A DNA stretch of 48,772 nt, taken from Clostridia bacterium (GTDB lineage: Bacteria; Bacillota; Clostridia; Christensenellales; Aristaeellaceae). How positions within the stretch are numbered: the stretch's first letter is position 1; each line of letters starts with the position of its first letter. The position numbers and the translations under genes were made by a program. Below the pieces are notes generated by a model that did not search any database, had not been told where the DNA came from, and saw nothing but the letters and a program-made list of their open reading frames with translations. This document shows, piece by piece, positions 33,680 through 41,608 of the stretch. The stretch is taken from the NCBI GenBank assembly GCA_017545905.1, contig JAFWXL010000012.1, positions 1 through 48,772 of the forward strand. The letters are read 5' to 3'.

Positions 33680-34888
33680 TTACCGCTTACTTCCCTTCGT
33701 ACCCGCAGCAACCTTCTGCAGAATTGTGGAATCAAAAGCATAGACGTTGGTGTTCTTGTCGGCGTGGGCGCGCAGCGCGTCTTCGACCATCTTTTCCACC
33801 AGCTTGGCAAAGCTCACGCCGCATTCCTTCCACAGGTAGAACGCAAGAGAGCCCGGGATCGTGTTAGGCTCGTTGACATAGAGCACGTCGTTTTCATCAA
33901 GGATAAAGTCGATGCGCACCGTGCCGCGGCAGTCCAGCAGCCTGAAGATTTCCTTGGTCATCTTCTGAATGCGTGCAGTCAGCTCATCGCCAATCGGCGC
34001 AGGCACCACGCGGGACAGGCTCTTCATGCCGCGGCTGCCCTCGCCCTTCGCGCCCGCATTGCGCAGATACTTCTCAAAGAAATTGAGGAATTTATCGCCC
34101 GTGGACGGCACAGGCATCTCGCACACGGAGGCGCGCACGTCCTCGCCGTAGCCCAGCGCAGCGCAGTTGATCTCCACCGGATGATTGATGCCGACCTCCA
34201 CGAGAATGCGGCGGTCATAGGAAGCCGCAAGATCGATCGCCTTATCAAGCTCTTCACGGTTACTGACCTTGGAAACGCCGATGGACGAGCCCAGCGAAGC
34301 CGGCTTGACAAATGCCGGATACTTGATCTTACGCTCGATGTTTTCGATGATACTCTCACGCTCCAGCTTCAGCTGATCGCGTGTGAACCACACAAAATCC
34401 AGCACCGGATAGCCTGCGCCCCTGAGCATCTGCTTCATCGCAATCTTATCCATGCCGACGGCAGAGCCGAGCACGCCGGCGGACGCATACGGAATATTCG
34501 CCATATCCAGCATGCCCTGAAGTGTGCCGTCCTCGCCATGCAGACCGTGAAGCACCGGAATTGCCACGTCAATATGCGCAACCGGCGCCGGCACCTTGGC
34601 AAACATGCCCGCGCGCTGCGGCGGCCATGCCCACAGGTCGCCGGCATTCGCGCTCACGTCAAGGTTCACACGGGTAATGCCCTTGCCCATCGGGTTGAAT
34701 TCACGGAAGGTTTCGATCTTGTCAAGCGCCTCGCCCGTGTACCACAGGCCTTCGCGGGAAATATAGACCGGCGTGACGGTGAATCCCGCCTGCTTTGCCG
34801 CCTCAATAAGCTGCAGGGCGGAAATGATGGACACGTCATGCTCGCAGCTGCGGGAACCAAAGATTACCGCAATGTTCATTTTGCTCAT
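33680..34888 (-). CDS. ddl: D-alanine--D-alanine ligase family protein
   Basis: A 402-residue ATP-grasp ligase. The N-terminal GSRSCEHDVSIISALQ, HGLHGEDGTLQGMLDMANIPY, FVKPASLGSSIGVSKV, RIDFILDENDVLYVNEPNTIPG and ending kinase-like loop are Ddl motifs. Substrate D-Ala (or another D-residue) is inferred. It is longer than the usual 300-360 residues: there is an insertion around NFFEKYLRNAGAKGEGSRGM and an extended C-terminus. It is third in a hydrolase-MurF-ligase unit (13 nt after murF), which suits production and use of a D-Ala-D-X dipeptide for peptidoglycan. Confidence 0.88.
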   Translation of the reverse strand: MSKMNIAVIFGSRSCEHDVSIISALQLIEAAKQAGFTVTPVYISREGLWYTGEALDKIETFREFNPMGKGITRVNLDVSANAGDLWAWPPQRAGMFAKVPAPVAHIDVAIPVLHGLHGEDGTLQGMLDMANIPYASAGVLGSAVGMDKIAMKQMLRGAGYPVLDFVWFTRDQLKLERESIIENIERKIKYPAFVKPASLGSSIGVSKVSNREELDKAIDLAASYDRRILVEVGINHPVEINCAALGYGEDVRASVCEMPVPSTGDKFLNFFEKYLRNAGAKGEGSRGMKSLSRVVPAPIGDELTARIQKMTKEIFRLLDCRGTVRIDFILDENDVLYVNEPNTIPGSLAFYLWKECGVSFAKLVEKMVEDALRAHADKNTNVYAFDSTILQKVAAGTKGSKR

Positions 34889-34901
34889 ATTTGATCGCTC
34901 C

Positions 34902-36452
34902 TCACTCGCTGTAATTATCCGGCAGATCGTTTTCGTAGAGCACCACGTCTCCTGCCTGCATCATTGCATGCAGCACCTTCGTGCTCTCCTCAAGACTGCT
35001 CACCACATGTATCTTATCCTCGGGGAATCCCTTGGCGGTCAGGCCGTCGATAATCGGCTGCGTGTGCTTTCTGCCCACGAGAATCGCAATGTCGACGCTT
35101 TCTGCCATCTGCTCGCCGAATTCCCGGTTGAACTGCGCTTCCTCGCCGCCAAGCTCCACCATGCCGGGCGTGATGACGATGCGCCTGCCCGGGAAACCCT
35201 TGAGCACACGCAGCGCCGCCTTCGCGCCGACAGGATTGGAATTGAACGCATCGTCGATAATCGACACGCCGCCGCCCCCGCTGAGCAGCTCCAGACGGTG
35301 TTCCACCGGCTGGCAGCGCGCAACGCCCATCGCAATTTCCGCCGGGGTCATGCCCAGCCTGCGGGCCGCCGTGCAGCAAAGCAGCAGATTGGCAATCGAG
35401 TGCTCGCCGAGCAGCCGCGTTTCACAGCGCGCGCTTTCGCCTGTTTCGATGTCGGTGAGCGTAAAGCGCGTGCCGAACGGCCCCCACTCCATGTCGCTTG
35501 CGGTCATCAGGTCGCCGGGCATATATTTGCTTGCAAGCGGGCACCTGTGATAGAGCTCTTCACAGATTGCCCCGTCGCGCGCCAGAATCGCCGTGCCATT
35601 TTCCGGCAGGCCGTCAATCAGCTCATATTTCGTGTTTTTGATGCGCTCAATCGTGCCAAACGTATCCAGGTGCTGCGGGCCGACAGAGGTGAGCAAGCCC
35701 ATCGTCGGATGCACCAGATCGACCAGCTCTTTGATATCGCCCACGTGGCGCGCACCCATCTCGGCAATAAACACCTGATGGCTGGGCATCAGCTGCTCGC
35801 GGATGACCCTCGTCACACCCATCGTCGTATTGAAGCTCGACGGCGTCGCCAGCACGCTGTATTTCACCGACAGGATATCGCGCAGCAGGAATTTTGTGCT
35901 CGTCTTGCCATAGCTGCCGGTGATACCGATTCTAATCAGGTTCGGGTTCTTAGCAAGGCGCTTCTTTGCATCGTCGACGAACTGCTGATTGATATGCTTT
36001 TCAATCGGCTGTGCGCATACGGCGGCAAGCGCAATGATCAGCGCTTCAAAGGCGGGCAGCGCCCAGCGCAGCGGCAGCGCAATCGCGCCCGCAATCATCG
36101 ACAGGACAAACGCCACGGCCACATGCATCGCGATCAGGCGCTTCACGCGCTCCGTAACCACAAACGGCTTTTTGAGCTTTTCCTTTTTTGCCTGAACAAA
36201 GAGCAGCGCCGCCATCGCGCCAAAGAGCACGATCCGGATCAGACCATGCAGACCTGCAAGCACGCAAAGCACAAGAACCGCACCCAGCGCCGCAAAGGGA
36301 AGCACCGTCTTTTTGGCATTGCGCCTGATGCTGCGGAAAAAACCCGGCAGCTGATAGCTTTCCAGCTGGAAATAATGCAGCAGACGCCAGCCGCTCAGCG
36401 GCAGCAGCGCGGCCAGCAGCAATGATTCCAGTATGCTTAAAATGATGGTCAT
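34902..36452 (-). CDS. MurF-like ligase with an N-terminal membrane domain
   Basis: A 516-residue protein. Residues 1-150 hold about five hydrophobic segments (4-21, 50-70, 71-87, 109-127, 131-147) and replace the usual MurF domain 1. The Mur ligase ATPase domain follows: GITGSYGKTSTK (176-187), FIAEMGARHVGDI and FNSNPVGAKAALRVL, then the C-terminal ligase domain. MurF joins D-Ala-D-Ala to UDP-MurNAc-tripeptide; the membrane domain suggests a lipid-linked or membrane-held substrate, which is inference. It follows the hydrolase gene by 3 nt and precedes the D-Ala ligase. Confidence 0.85.
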   Translation of the reverse strand: MTIILSILESLLLAALLPLSGWRLLHYFQLESYQLPGFFRSIRRNAKKTVLPFAALGAVLVLCVLAGLHGLIRIVLFGAMAALLFVQAKKEKLKKPFVVTERVKRLIAMHVAVAFVLSMIAGAIALPLRWALPAFEALIIALAAVCAQPIEKHINQQFVDDAKKRLAKNPNLIRIGITGSYGKTSTKFLLRDILSVKYSVLATPSSFNTTMGVTRVIREQLMPSHQVFIAEMGARHVGDIKELVDLVHPTMGLLTSVGPQHLDTFGTIERIKNTKYELIDGLPENGTAILARDGAICEELYHRCPLASKYMPGDLMTASDMEWGPFGTRFTLTDIETGESARCETRLLGEHSIANLLLCCTAARRLGMTPAEIAMGVARCQPVEHRLELLSGGGGVSIIDDAFNSNPVGAKAALRVLKGFPGRRIVITPGMVELGGEEAQFNREFGEQMAESVDIAILVGRKHTQPIIDGLTAKGFPEDKIHVVSSLEESTKVLHAMMQAGDVVLYENDLPDNYSE

Positions 36453-36455
36453 GCT

Positions 36456-37277
36456 TTATCTCCCCTCCAGCAGGAAGCTGCCCACGATCCGCAGGAATTT
36501 CGCGTTCTGCTCCAGATAGGCAAAATGGCCGCAGCCCGGCTCCACAACAAGGCCCGCATCCGGAATCTTCTCTTCCATCAGCCGGCCCATCCAAAGCGGC
36601 GTCTCCGTATCCTGCTCGCCCCAGTACAGCAGCGTGGATGATTGTATCTTGTCAAGCCGGTCCGTCAGGTCCAGCGTAATCACTTTGTTGAATGTCTTTC
36701 TCATTTCGGGCGTGAGCGCACGGTAATCCGGCGAGCCGAATTTCTGCACCAGCGCTTCCCGGCCCTTTTCGGGCAGATCGCCGAAGATATGCGCCTTATC
36801 CAGCACGTTCATTGTGCCGCGCAGGCCCTTGTAGAGCTTCTGTTTGGCCGTCGCCTTGCCGGTGGCCGGCTTGCGGATGCCGGCTGCGCCGGTGAGAATC
36901 ATGCGGCCCACGAGTTCAGGATATGTGCTTGCAAGCAGAATTGCCACGCGTGCGCCGAAGGAATGCGCCACGATGTCGCACGGCGCAAGACCAAGCTCAC
37001 GAATCACCGCTGCGGTCATCTCCATGTATTCGGGAACGCCCCACGGCTCGGGCGGCTCGGGCGCCTTGCCCTGATTGCCGTGACCGGGAAAATCGATCGC
37101 CGCCACACGCATGTGTTTTGCCAAAAGGCCGGAAACGGTGCTCATCATCTGCGCAGAGCATCCCCAGCCGTGCAGAAGCAGCGCCGCGCGCTGTCCTTCT
37201 CCGCTGAGCATCACATCAACCTTTGCACCGCAAACATTCAGCTGCATGATCCCGCACTCAACCCCATTCTTTCCCAT
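36456..37277 (-). CDS. Alpha/beta hydrolase
   Basis: A 273-residue protein with the fold's oxyanion region LLLHGWGCSAQM, the nucleophile elbow AHSFGAR (Ser in the G/A-x-S-x-G position) and a C-terminal GCGHFAYLEQ carrying the catalytic His. A cap segment (about 150-200) lies between. It resembles small lipase/esterase and C-C hydrolase families; the substrate is unknown. First gene of the three-gene wall unit. The ATG at 37275-37277 has AGGAG 11 nt upstream; a second ATG ten codons later is possible. Confidence 0.85.
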   Translation of the reverse strand: MGKNGVECGIMQLNVCGAKVDVMLSGEGQRAALLLHGWGCSAQMMSTVSGLLAKHMRVAAIDFPGHGNQGKAPEPPEPWGVPEYMEMTAAVIRELGLAPCDIVAHSFGARVAILLASTYPELVGRMILTGAAGIRKPATGKATAKQKLYKGLRGTMNVLDKAHIFGDLPEKGREALVQKFGSPDYRALTPEMRKTFNKVITLDLTDRLDKIQSSTLLYWGEQDTETPLWMGRLMEEKIPDAGLVVEPGCGHFAYLEQNAKFLRIVGSFLLEGR

Positions 37278-37293
37278 AATTCTGGATTCTCCT

Positions 37294-37315
37294 ATTATAC
37301 TCCATTTTTTGTCAA
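37294..37315 (-). promoter_or_regulatory. Possible promoter of the hydrolase-murF-ddl unit
   Basis: TATAAT (37294-37299) lies 17-18 nt before the hydrolase start. A TTGACA (37310-37315) lies only 10 bp upstream of it, too close for a normal pair; at 17 bp the hexamer is a poor TTTTAT. The -10 is likely real and the -35 unclear. Confidence 0.45.
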
Positions 37316-37382
37316 AATAAAAGAGGGCAACGGCGATTGATGACCATTGTCCTTCTATTCTATGCGCGATATTCTGCCGTTT

Positions 37383-37862
37383 TCATTCTCCGCACGATTC
37401 AGTGTCTGCGTAATGAAACTCCTTATACATAATCAGCGCATCCTCTTTGTTATCCTCGTAGTAGCGCTTGCGATAGCCCACGTCCAGAAAGCCGCAGGCA
37501 TGATAGAGATTCTGCGCGGCAATGTTGGAACGGCGCACCTCCAGCGTCATCATGGACATGGAATTCTCCATGGCAAGCGCTTCCAGCGCCCTGAAAATCC
37601 GCATGCCGTAGCCCATGCGCCTGTGATCGGGATGCACCGCCACATTGCACACATGCGCCTCATCCAGCACAAACCACATACCCGCATAGGCCAGCACGTT
37701 TCCCGCGCCGTCATCATATACCAGCCAGCGCGCCACAACGTTTTCCTTCACGTCATGCAGGATCGATTCCTCGCTCCACGGCATCGCAAAGCATCGCTTC
37801 TCGATCTCATGGATCTGCGCGACGTCCTCCTCGCAGATGCCTCTGATAAAGGGCTCAGCCAT
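37383..37862 (-). CDS. rimI: GNAT acetyltransferase RimI (ribosomal protein S18 N-acetyltransferase)
   Basis: A 159-residue GNAT enzyme: IHEIEKRCFAMPWSEESILHD at the N-terminus (RimI signature), VAVHPDHRRMGYGMRIFRALE as the acetyl-CoA motif A, and LEVRRSNIAAQNLYHACGFLDVGYRKRYY. It acetylates the N-terminus of S18, possibly other proteins. The ATG at 37860-37862 has AAGGAG 7 nt upstream and overlaps the tsaB stop by 8 nt. tsaE-tsaB-rimI is the standard Firmicutes order. Confidence 0.94.
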   Translation of the reverse strand: MAEPFIRGICEEDVAQIHEIEKRCFAMPWSEESILHDVKENVVARWLVYDDGAGNVLAYAGMWFVLDEAHVCNVAVHPDHRRMGYGMRIFRALEALAMENSMSMMTLEVRRSNIAAQNLYHACGFLDVGYRKRYYEDNKEDALIMYKEFHYADTESCGE

Positions 37863-38580
37863 TTGCATTCTCCTTCTGGGCGGCCAGCTTTGCCGCACGC
37901 TCGCGCTCCGCCTGCGGCGCGCGCAGATACAGCGGCAGCAGCGTCATGCAGTCTTTCAGATTCGCTTCGTCTTTTGCATATTCAGCCGCCAGCGCGCAGG
38001 CGCTCGCCGCGCGAAGCCCTGCGTGATGCGCTGGCGCAAAATGTGCCTTATCGCCCAGCTGCTCGCGGATCACCGTTTCAAACGCCGCCGCACCGTCGCC
38101 AAGGAACAGCGCATCGCGGCCATCTGCCTTCACGCGTTCCAGATACACGGTCAGCTTTTCGGCTTCGTCGTCCATGATCCTGACAGGCGGCATGCCGCTT
38201 TCAAACATCGCGCCGTACACCTGCTGCGCCCGGGCGTCCAGAATTGGACAGACCAAGCCGTCAAATCCGCTCACATTCGCCGCCAGCGCCTCCAGCGCGT
38301 CCACGCCGATGCAGGGTTCGCCTGCCGCATGCGCAAGCGCCTTCACGCTCGACACGCCGATACGAACGCCGGTAAACGAACCCGGCCCCGCCACTGCGCC
38401 GAACAGATCGATATCAGCAACCGTCATTTCGCACATAGTAAGCGCCTGATCGACCATCGGCATCACACGCTGAGAGTGCGTCTTTCCGCTGGTGAGCTGC
38501 AGCTCGCATATGATCTGACCATCCTTCATCACAGCCACGCTGCACGCCGGGCCGGAGGTATCAATCATCAGAATATTCAT
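37855..38580 (-). CDS. tsaB: tRNA t6A37 biosynthesis protein TsaB
   Basis: A 241-residue ASKHA-fold protein, MNILMIDTSGPACSVAVMKD at the N-terminus and GAVAGPGSFTGVRIGVSSVKALA as the family core. TsaB dimerises with TsaD and scaffolds the complex that moves the threonylcarbamoyl group to A37. The start is set by GGAGG 6 nt before the ATG; the gene overlaps tsaE by 20 nt and rimI by 8 nt. tsaD is not in this window. Confidence 0.95.
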   Translation of the reverse strand: MNILMIDTSGPACSVAVMKDGQIICELQLTSGKTHSQRVMPMVDQALTMCEMTVADIDLFGAVAGPGSFTGVRIGVSSVKALAHAAGEPCIGVDALEALAANVSGFDGLVCPILDARAQQVYGAMFESGMPPVRIMDDEAEKLTVYLERVKADGRDALFLGDGAAAFETVIREQLGDKAHFAPAHHAGLRAASACALAAEYAKDEANLKDCMTLLPLYLRAPQAERERAAKLAAQKENANG

Positions 38581-39067
38581 GGCAGGCCTCCATCTTATCA
38601 AGGATTTCGCTGATCCGCGCCTCATCAAACGCACCGGACGGCACAAGGGTGATCGCCCTGGCCATGCCGTCGTTTGCATAGCGGATGTCGATTGCCAGAT
38701 GATCGGGCGGCATCGCCTCCTGTGCCATCTGCGGCCATTCGATCAGCGATACGCCGTCGCGCGCGGGGATGAACTCGTCCAGCCCCATTTCATAAAGCGC
38801 ATCCTCACCCTCCAGACGGTACAGATCGAAGTGATAGAGTTTCATTTCTCGTCCGTCGTGGATATTGAGGATGGTAAACGTCGGGCTGGGCACAGGGCCG
38901 CATACGCCCATGCCGCGGGCTGCCGCGCGGGTGAGCACGCTCTTGCCCGCGCCCATCTCGCCTTCCAGCAGCACAACATCGCCCGCACGCAGACAAGCGC
39001 CCAGGGCATAGCCCAGGCGCTGCGTCTGATTTTCAACCGTACTAAGCAAAGAATACAAGATAGTCAC
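38561..39067 (-). CDS. tsaE: tRNA t6A37 biosynthesis ATPase TsaE
   Basis: A 168-residue P-loop protein with Walker A LEGEMGAGKSVLTR (34-47), PSPTFTILN, and HFDLYRLEG as the Walker B-side motif. TsaE resets the TsaB-TsaD complex with ATP. GTG is the apparent start, but no good Shine-Dalgarno precedes it, so the start is less certain. It follows ribU by 22 nt. Confidence 0.94.
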   Translation of the reverse strand: MTILYSLLSTVENQTQRLGYALGACLRAGDVVLLEGEMGAGKSVLTRAAARGMGVCGPVPSPTFTILNIHDGREMKLYHFDLYRLEGEDALYEMGLDEFIPARDGVSLIEWPQMAQEAMPPDHLAIDIRYANDGMARAITLVPSGAFDEARISEILDKMEACHEYSDD

Positions 39068-39089
39068 CCGTTATTTCGTTTGGCAGATC

Positions 39090-39692
39090 TCAGCGGCTGC
39101 CCTTCTGATGCAGCAGCGGAGACACGCGCTTATAGAGCAGATACGTCACAGCACTGAGTACGACAGCCTTGAAAACATTGAACGGCGCAGTGATCGCCAG
39201 CACCAGTTCAACCGTCGTATCGATGAAGCCAAGCACCTTCTGGCCCATGCCGATGATCACCTCAAGCGGCAGGTTCATCAGCACCTGATATGCCGGAATG
39301 AGGATGAAGTAGTTGACCAGCACAGCAGCCACAACCATGGTCACAGAACCGATGAGCATCGCCACCAGCGCGCTCCTGCGGTCCTTATGACGGCGGTAAT
39401 ACAGGCTCGCGGGCACGACAAACGCACATGACATCAGGATATCCGCCAACTCGCCCACGCAGGCCGTGCTCGTTCCCAGCATATGCACCAGATTCTTGAC
39501 GATGATGACCGCAATGCCCTGAATCGGACCCATCGCAAATCCGGCCAGAATCGCCGGCAGCGTGGATAGGTCGAGCTTGTAAAAAGCCACAACCGGGATC
39601 TCGATGTAGAACAGGATCACGGCCATCGCGCTGAGCAAGCCGCAGCGGGTCAGGTTGAACATGGCGTTTGAGTTTCTCTTGGACTGGATCAT
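39090..39692 (-). CDS. ribU: ECF transporter S component for riboflavin (RibU-like)
   Basis: A 200-residue hydrophobic protein with about six membrane helices. The core FYIEIPVVAFYKLDLSTLPAIL and GFAMGPIQGIAVIIVKNLVHM matches RibU-type S components; the Asp/Leu-rich segment lines the vitamin pocket in known structures. The FMN riboswitch upstream strongly supports riboflavin as ligand. It needs the shared EcfAA'T module, not seen here. AAGGAG lies 7 nt before the ATG; the longer open frame upstream is leader. Confidence 0.93.
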   Translation of the reverse strand: MIQSKRNSNAMFNLTRCGLLSAMAVILFYIEIPVVAFYKLDLSTLPAILAGFAMGPIQGIAVIIVKNLVHMLGTSTACVGELADILMSCAFVVPASLYYRRHKDRRSALVAMLIGSVTMVVAAVLVNYFILIPAYQVLMNLPLEVIIGMGQKVLGFIDTTVELVLAITAPFNVFKAVVLSAVTYLLYKRVSPLLHQKGSR

Positions 39693-39744
39693 GATATTTC
39701 TCCTTCCGGCGCATATGCGCCTATGCACATTTACCGACAAGACA

Positions 39745-39771
39745 GCCCCTGAAAGCTGAGCGATCAGGGGC
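39745..39771 (-). terminator. Hairpin between FMN riboswitch and ribU (expression platform?)
   Basis: Stem GCCCCTGA (39745-39752) / TCAGGGGC (39764-39771), 11-nt loop. The downstream tract on the minus strand is only TGTCTTGTC, weaker than a normal terminator. It lies between the aptamer and the ribU start, where the expression platform is expected. Confidence 0.6.
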
Positions 39772-39901
39772 CGTTTGCGATGTAAATTTTCCTGCAAAGC
39801 ATCAGCCTCGTTTGCAAACCAGCGAGTTCTTCGCCAGTTTGTCGGTGATGCCGCCGGCAGCATGCCGGTCTGCAATGCAAAATACGCACAAAGGAGATTG
39901 G

Positions 39902-40011
39902 CTCTTCTTCCATCCAGACTATACTGTCGGCTCCGGAATCACACCGGATCAACCTGTTACGGCTCGCGGGCTGTACCGCCGGTAGGGACTTGCACCCTGC
40001 CCTGAAGATCT
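39902..40011 (-). promoter_or_regulatory. FMN riboswitch (RFN element)
   Basis: The minus strand shows the RFN hallmarks in order: ATCTTCAGGGCAGGGTG, CCCTACCGGCGGTA, AGCCCGCGAGCC, GATCCGGTGTGATTCCGG, AGCCGACAGTATAGTC and GGATGGAAGAAGA. FMN binding would lower ribU expression. Confidence 0.97.
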
Positions 40012-40039
40012 CTCAAAGACTGCTTATTCAGTTGGCCTT

Positions 40040-40068
40040 ATTATAATATAGCCTTTTTTTCCTGTCAA
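40040..40068 (-). promoter_or_regulatory. Promoter of the FMN riboswitch-ribU unit
   Basis: TTGACA (40063-40068) and TATAAT (40040-40045), 17-bp spacer. The -35 is 9 bp past the merR-type gene stop. Confidence 0.9.
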
Positions 40069-40077
40069 TACGGGCGC

Positions 40078-40827
40078 TTATCTTTTTGCCGTGCAATATG
40101 CAATCGCACGGGACATGCATGCCGCCGTGCCCTCGCCGCTGCGGTCGATATTCGCGCGGAAACGCTCATCCTCCATATACATCCGGCCGAGGCCTGCGAG
40201 AATCTCGTCTGTACAGGCATAGAAATGATCCGTGATATACCGCTGCCAGTCCCTGACCAGCTGCTGCACACGCTCATCCGCAGGCTCAAGATCGCGCACG
40301 GCGGCAAACTTCGCAAACAGTGCCTCCATACCGCTCTGGATATTCTGCCAGTCGGCCTTGCCATACTGCGCCGTTCGCTTCTCGCTTTCCTTCCAGGCCG
40401 CAGTATCTCCCCATCGCTCCTTTGCTTCTTCGGCGTACTGCCGCTTTGTCTTTTCGATTTCGCTCATGTCAAATACCTCCAATACTGGCGAGCTTTTGCC
40501 CATCATCGCCTCATCCAGCCGCGCAATCATCGCATCAATACGCAGGCGCTGCAATTCAAGCAGCTGCTTTTGCCGGCGCATCGCCTCTCGTGCATCATAA
40601 TCCGGGCTTTGCATAATCGCTTTGATCTCATCGAGCGCAAACCCCAGTTCTCTGAAATAGAGAATCTGCTCCAGACGCGAAGCCGCCTCCTTGTCGTAAA
40701 GGCGGTAGCCCGTCTGCGTTACTTCGCTCGGCACAAGCAGCCCGATGGCGTCATAATGCCGAAGCGTTCGCACGCTCACACCCGCGCGCTTTGCCATTTC
40801 TCCGATGCCAATGAAGCCTTGTGTCAT
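40078..40827 (-). CDS. MerR-family regulator with TipAS domain
   Basis: A 249-residue regulator. The MerR winged helix (5-75: IGEMAKRAGVSVRTLRHYDAIGLL, GYRLYDKEAASRLEQILYFRELGF) is followed by a coiled coil (about 80-108) and a C-terminal TipAS ligand domain (125-245: WGDTAAWKESE, AKFAAVRDLEPADERVQQLV, MYMEDERFRANIDRSGEGTAA). TipAS domains bind thiopeptides or other small, often cationic drugs. It is probably an autoregulated activator: its promoter has the 19-bp spacer and palindrome typical of MerR targets. No obvious efflux gene is adjacent. Confidence 0.93.
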   Translation of the reverse strand: MTQGFIGIGEMAKRAGVSVRTLRHYDAIGLLVPSEVTQTGYRLYDKEAASRLEQILYFRELGFALDEIKAIMQSPDYDAREAMRRQKQLLELQRLRIDAMIARLDEAMMGKSSPVLEVFDMSEIEKTKRQYAEEAKERWGDTAAWKESEKRTAQYGKADWQNIQSGMEALFAKFAAVRDLEPADERVQQLVRDWQRYITDHFYACTDEILAGLGRMYMEDERFRANIDRSGEGTAACMSRAIAYCTAKR

Positions 40828-40859
40828 AAAGCTCTCCCCGTTCCATTCGATTCAGCTTC

Positions 40860-40878
40860 GTGTACCGGCCGGGTACAC
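40860..40878. repeat. Palindrome at the start of the merR-type transcript
   Basis: GTGTACC (40860-40866) / GGTACAC (40872-40878) with a 5-bp centre, lying just downstream of the -10 box and so around the transcription start. A candidate second binding site or a 5' mRNA hairpin. Confidence 0.55.
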
Positions 40879-40882
40879 GTCA

Positions 40883-40913
40883 AGCATACGTCATGACGCA
40901 GCGTCAGGGTCAA
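40883..40913 (-). promoter_or_regulatory. MerR-type promoter/operator (19-bp spacer)
   Basis: TTGACC (40908-40913) and TATGCT (40883-40888) on the minus strand are 19 bp apart. The spacer holds a perfect 13-bp dyad, TGACGC-A-GCGTCA (40894-40906). Overlong spacers with a central dyad are the hallmark of MerR-activated promoters, so the downstream MerR gene probably controls itself here. The -35 includes the stop codon of the ydcF gene. Confidence 0.82.
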
Positions 40914-41476
40914 GCTGTTTTCTGATCTTTTTTTCGCTCCTTTTTTCCATAAATCAGACCAAAGAGCATGCGCATCCATTTGGGACGCACTGCGGATTGC
41001 TGATTCCAGTTCACCAGCATGTCAATTGTATAGGGAAGCTCTGTCCGCTTCTTTTCCTTCCACGCATCATCATGGGGCAGCACGGCAGCATAGCCCTTTG
41101 CCCGAAAGCCCGCACGCATCGCCGTCAGCACGCTGCGGCGCACATGGTAATCGCTGGTGACCACCAGCACACGCTTTCCCTTTGCCCCTCCAAGCGCATC
41201 TGCGGCAAAACGCATATTCTCAATGGTGATCTGCGATTGATTCTCAAGCAGGATATTTTCCTGCGCAACACCCTCTTCAAGCAGCAGCGCCTGCATGACC
41301 TCTGCCTCGGAGACATGATGCCCCTCTGTTGTGCCGCCGCAGGCGACGATGACATCCGAATATCCTTCCCTGTATGCCTTTGCCGCCGCCTTCACACGCA
41401 GGCGCAGCTCCTGTGTTGCCTGATCGTTTTCATCCAGACCATAGCCCAGCAGCAGAATCGCATCGTATTTTTTCAT
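40910..41476 (-). CDS. YdcF-family protein (DUF218)
   Basis: A 188-residue protein with the DUF218 pattern: ILLLGYGLDEND at the N-terminus, GYSDVIVACGG, TIENMRFAADAL and VLVVTSDYHVRRSV. Members bind SAM or act in envelope/sugar-related steps; the reaction is unclear. Lys/Arg-rich C-terminus, no signal peptide or membrane segment, unlike the longer ElyC type. Its own promoter faces the peptidase gene promoter. Confidence 0.85.
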   Translation of the reverse strand: MKKYDAILLLGYGLDENDQATQELRLRVKAAAKAYREGYSDVIVACGGTTEGHHVSEAEVMQALLLEEGVAQENILLENQSQITIENMRFAADALGGAKGKRVLVVTSDYHVRRSVLTAMRAGFRAKGYAAVLPHDDAWKEKKRTELPYTIDMLVNWNQQSAVRPKWMRMLFGLIYGKKERKKDQKTA

Positions 41477-41505
41477 GCTATTGTCTCCCTTGGTTTCTCG
41501 CTTTC

Positions 41506-41534
41506 ATTGTAGCGCAGCGTCCGCACCGCGTCAA
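41506..41534 (-). promoter_or_regulatory. Promoter of the YdcF-family gene
   Basis: TTGACG (41529-41534) and TACAAT (41506-41511), 17-bp spacer, minus strand, about 30 nt before the start codon. Confidence 0.8.
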
Positions 41535-41542
41535 TGCGTACC

Positions 41543-41571
41543 TTGCTCAGCACACGGTTTCATAGTATAAT
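41543..41571 (+). promoter_or_regulatory. Promoter of the M28 peptidase gene
   Basis: TTGCTC (41543-41548) and TATAAT (41566-41571), 17-bp spacer. Its -35 is only 8 bp from the divergent -35 of the YdcF-family gene. Confidence 0.8.
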
Positions 41572-41608
41572 ATAAGCAGTGAATTTCATAAGAAGGAGCG
41601 ACCCTGCC

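Noticed and set aside
33680-34888. VanA/VanC-type resistance ligase
   Set aside because: No vanX, vanH, vanT or VanRS genes are near, and the motifs fit the general D-Ala-D-Ala ligase family; specificity cannot be read with certainty.
37294-37315. TTGACA and TATAAT as a matched promoter pair
   Set aside because: Only 10 bp lie between them, too short for sigma-A; only the -10 is kept as a weak call.
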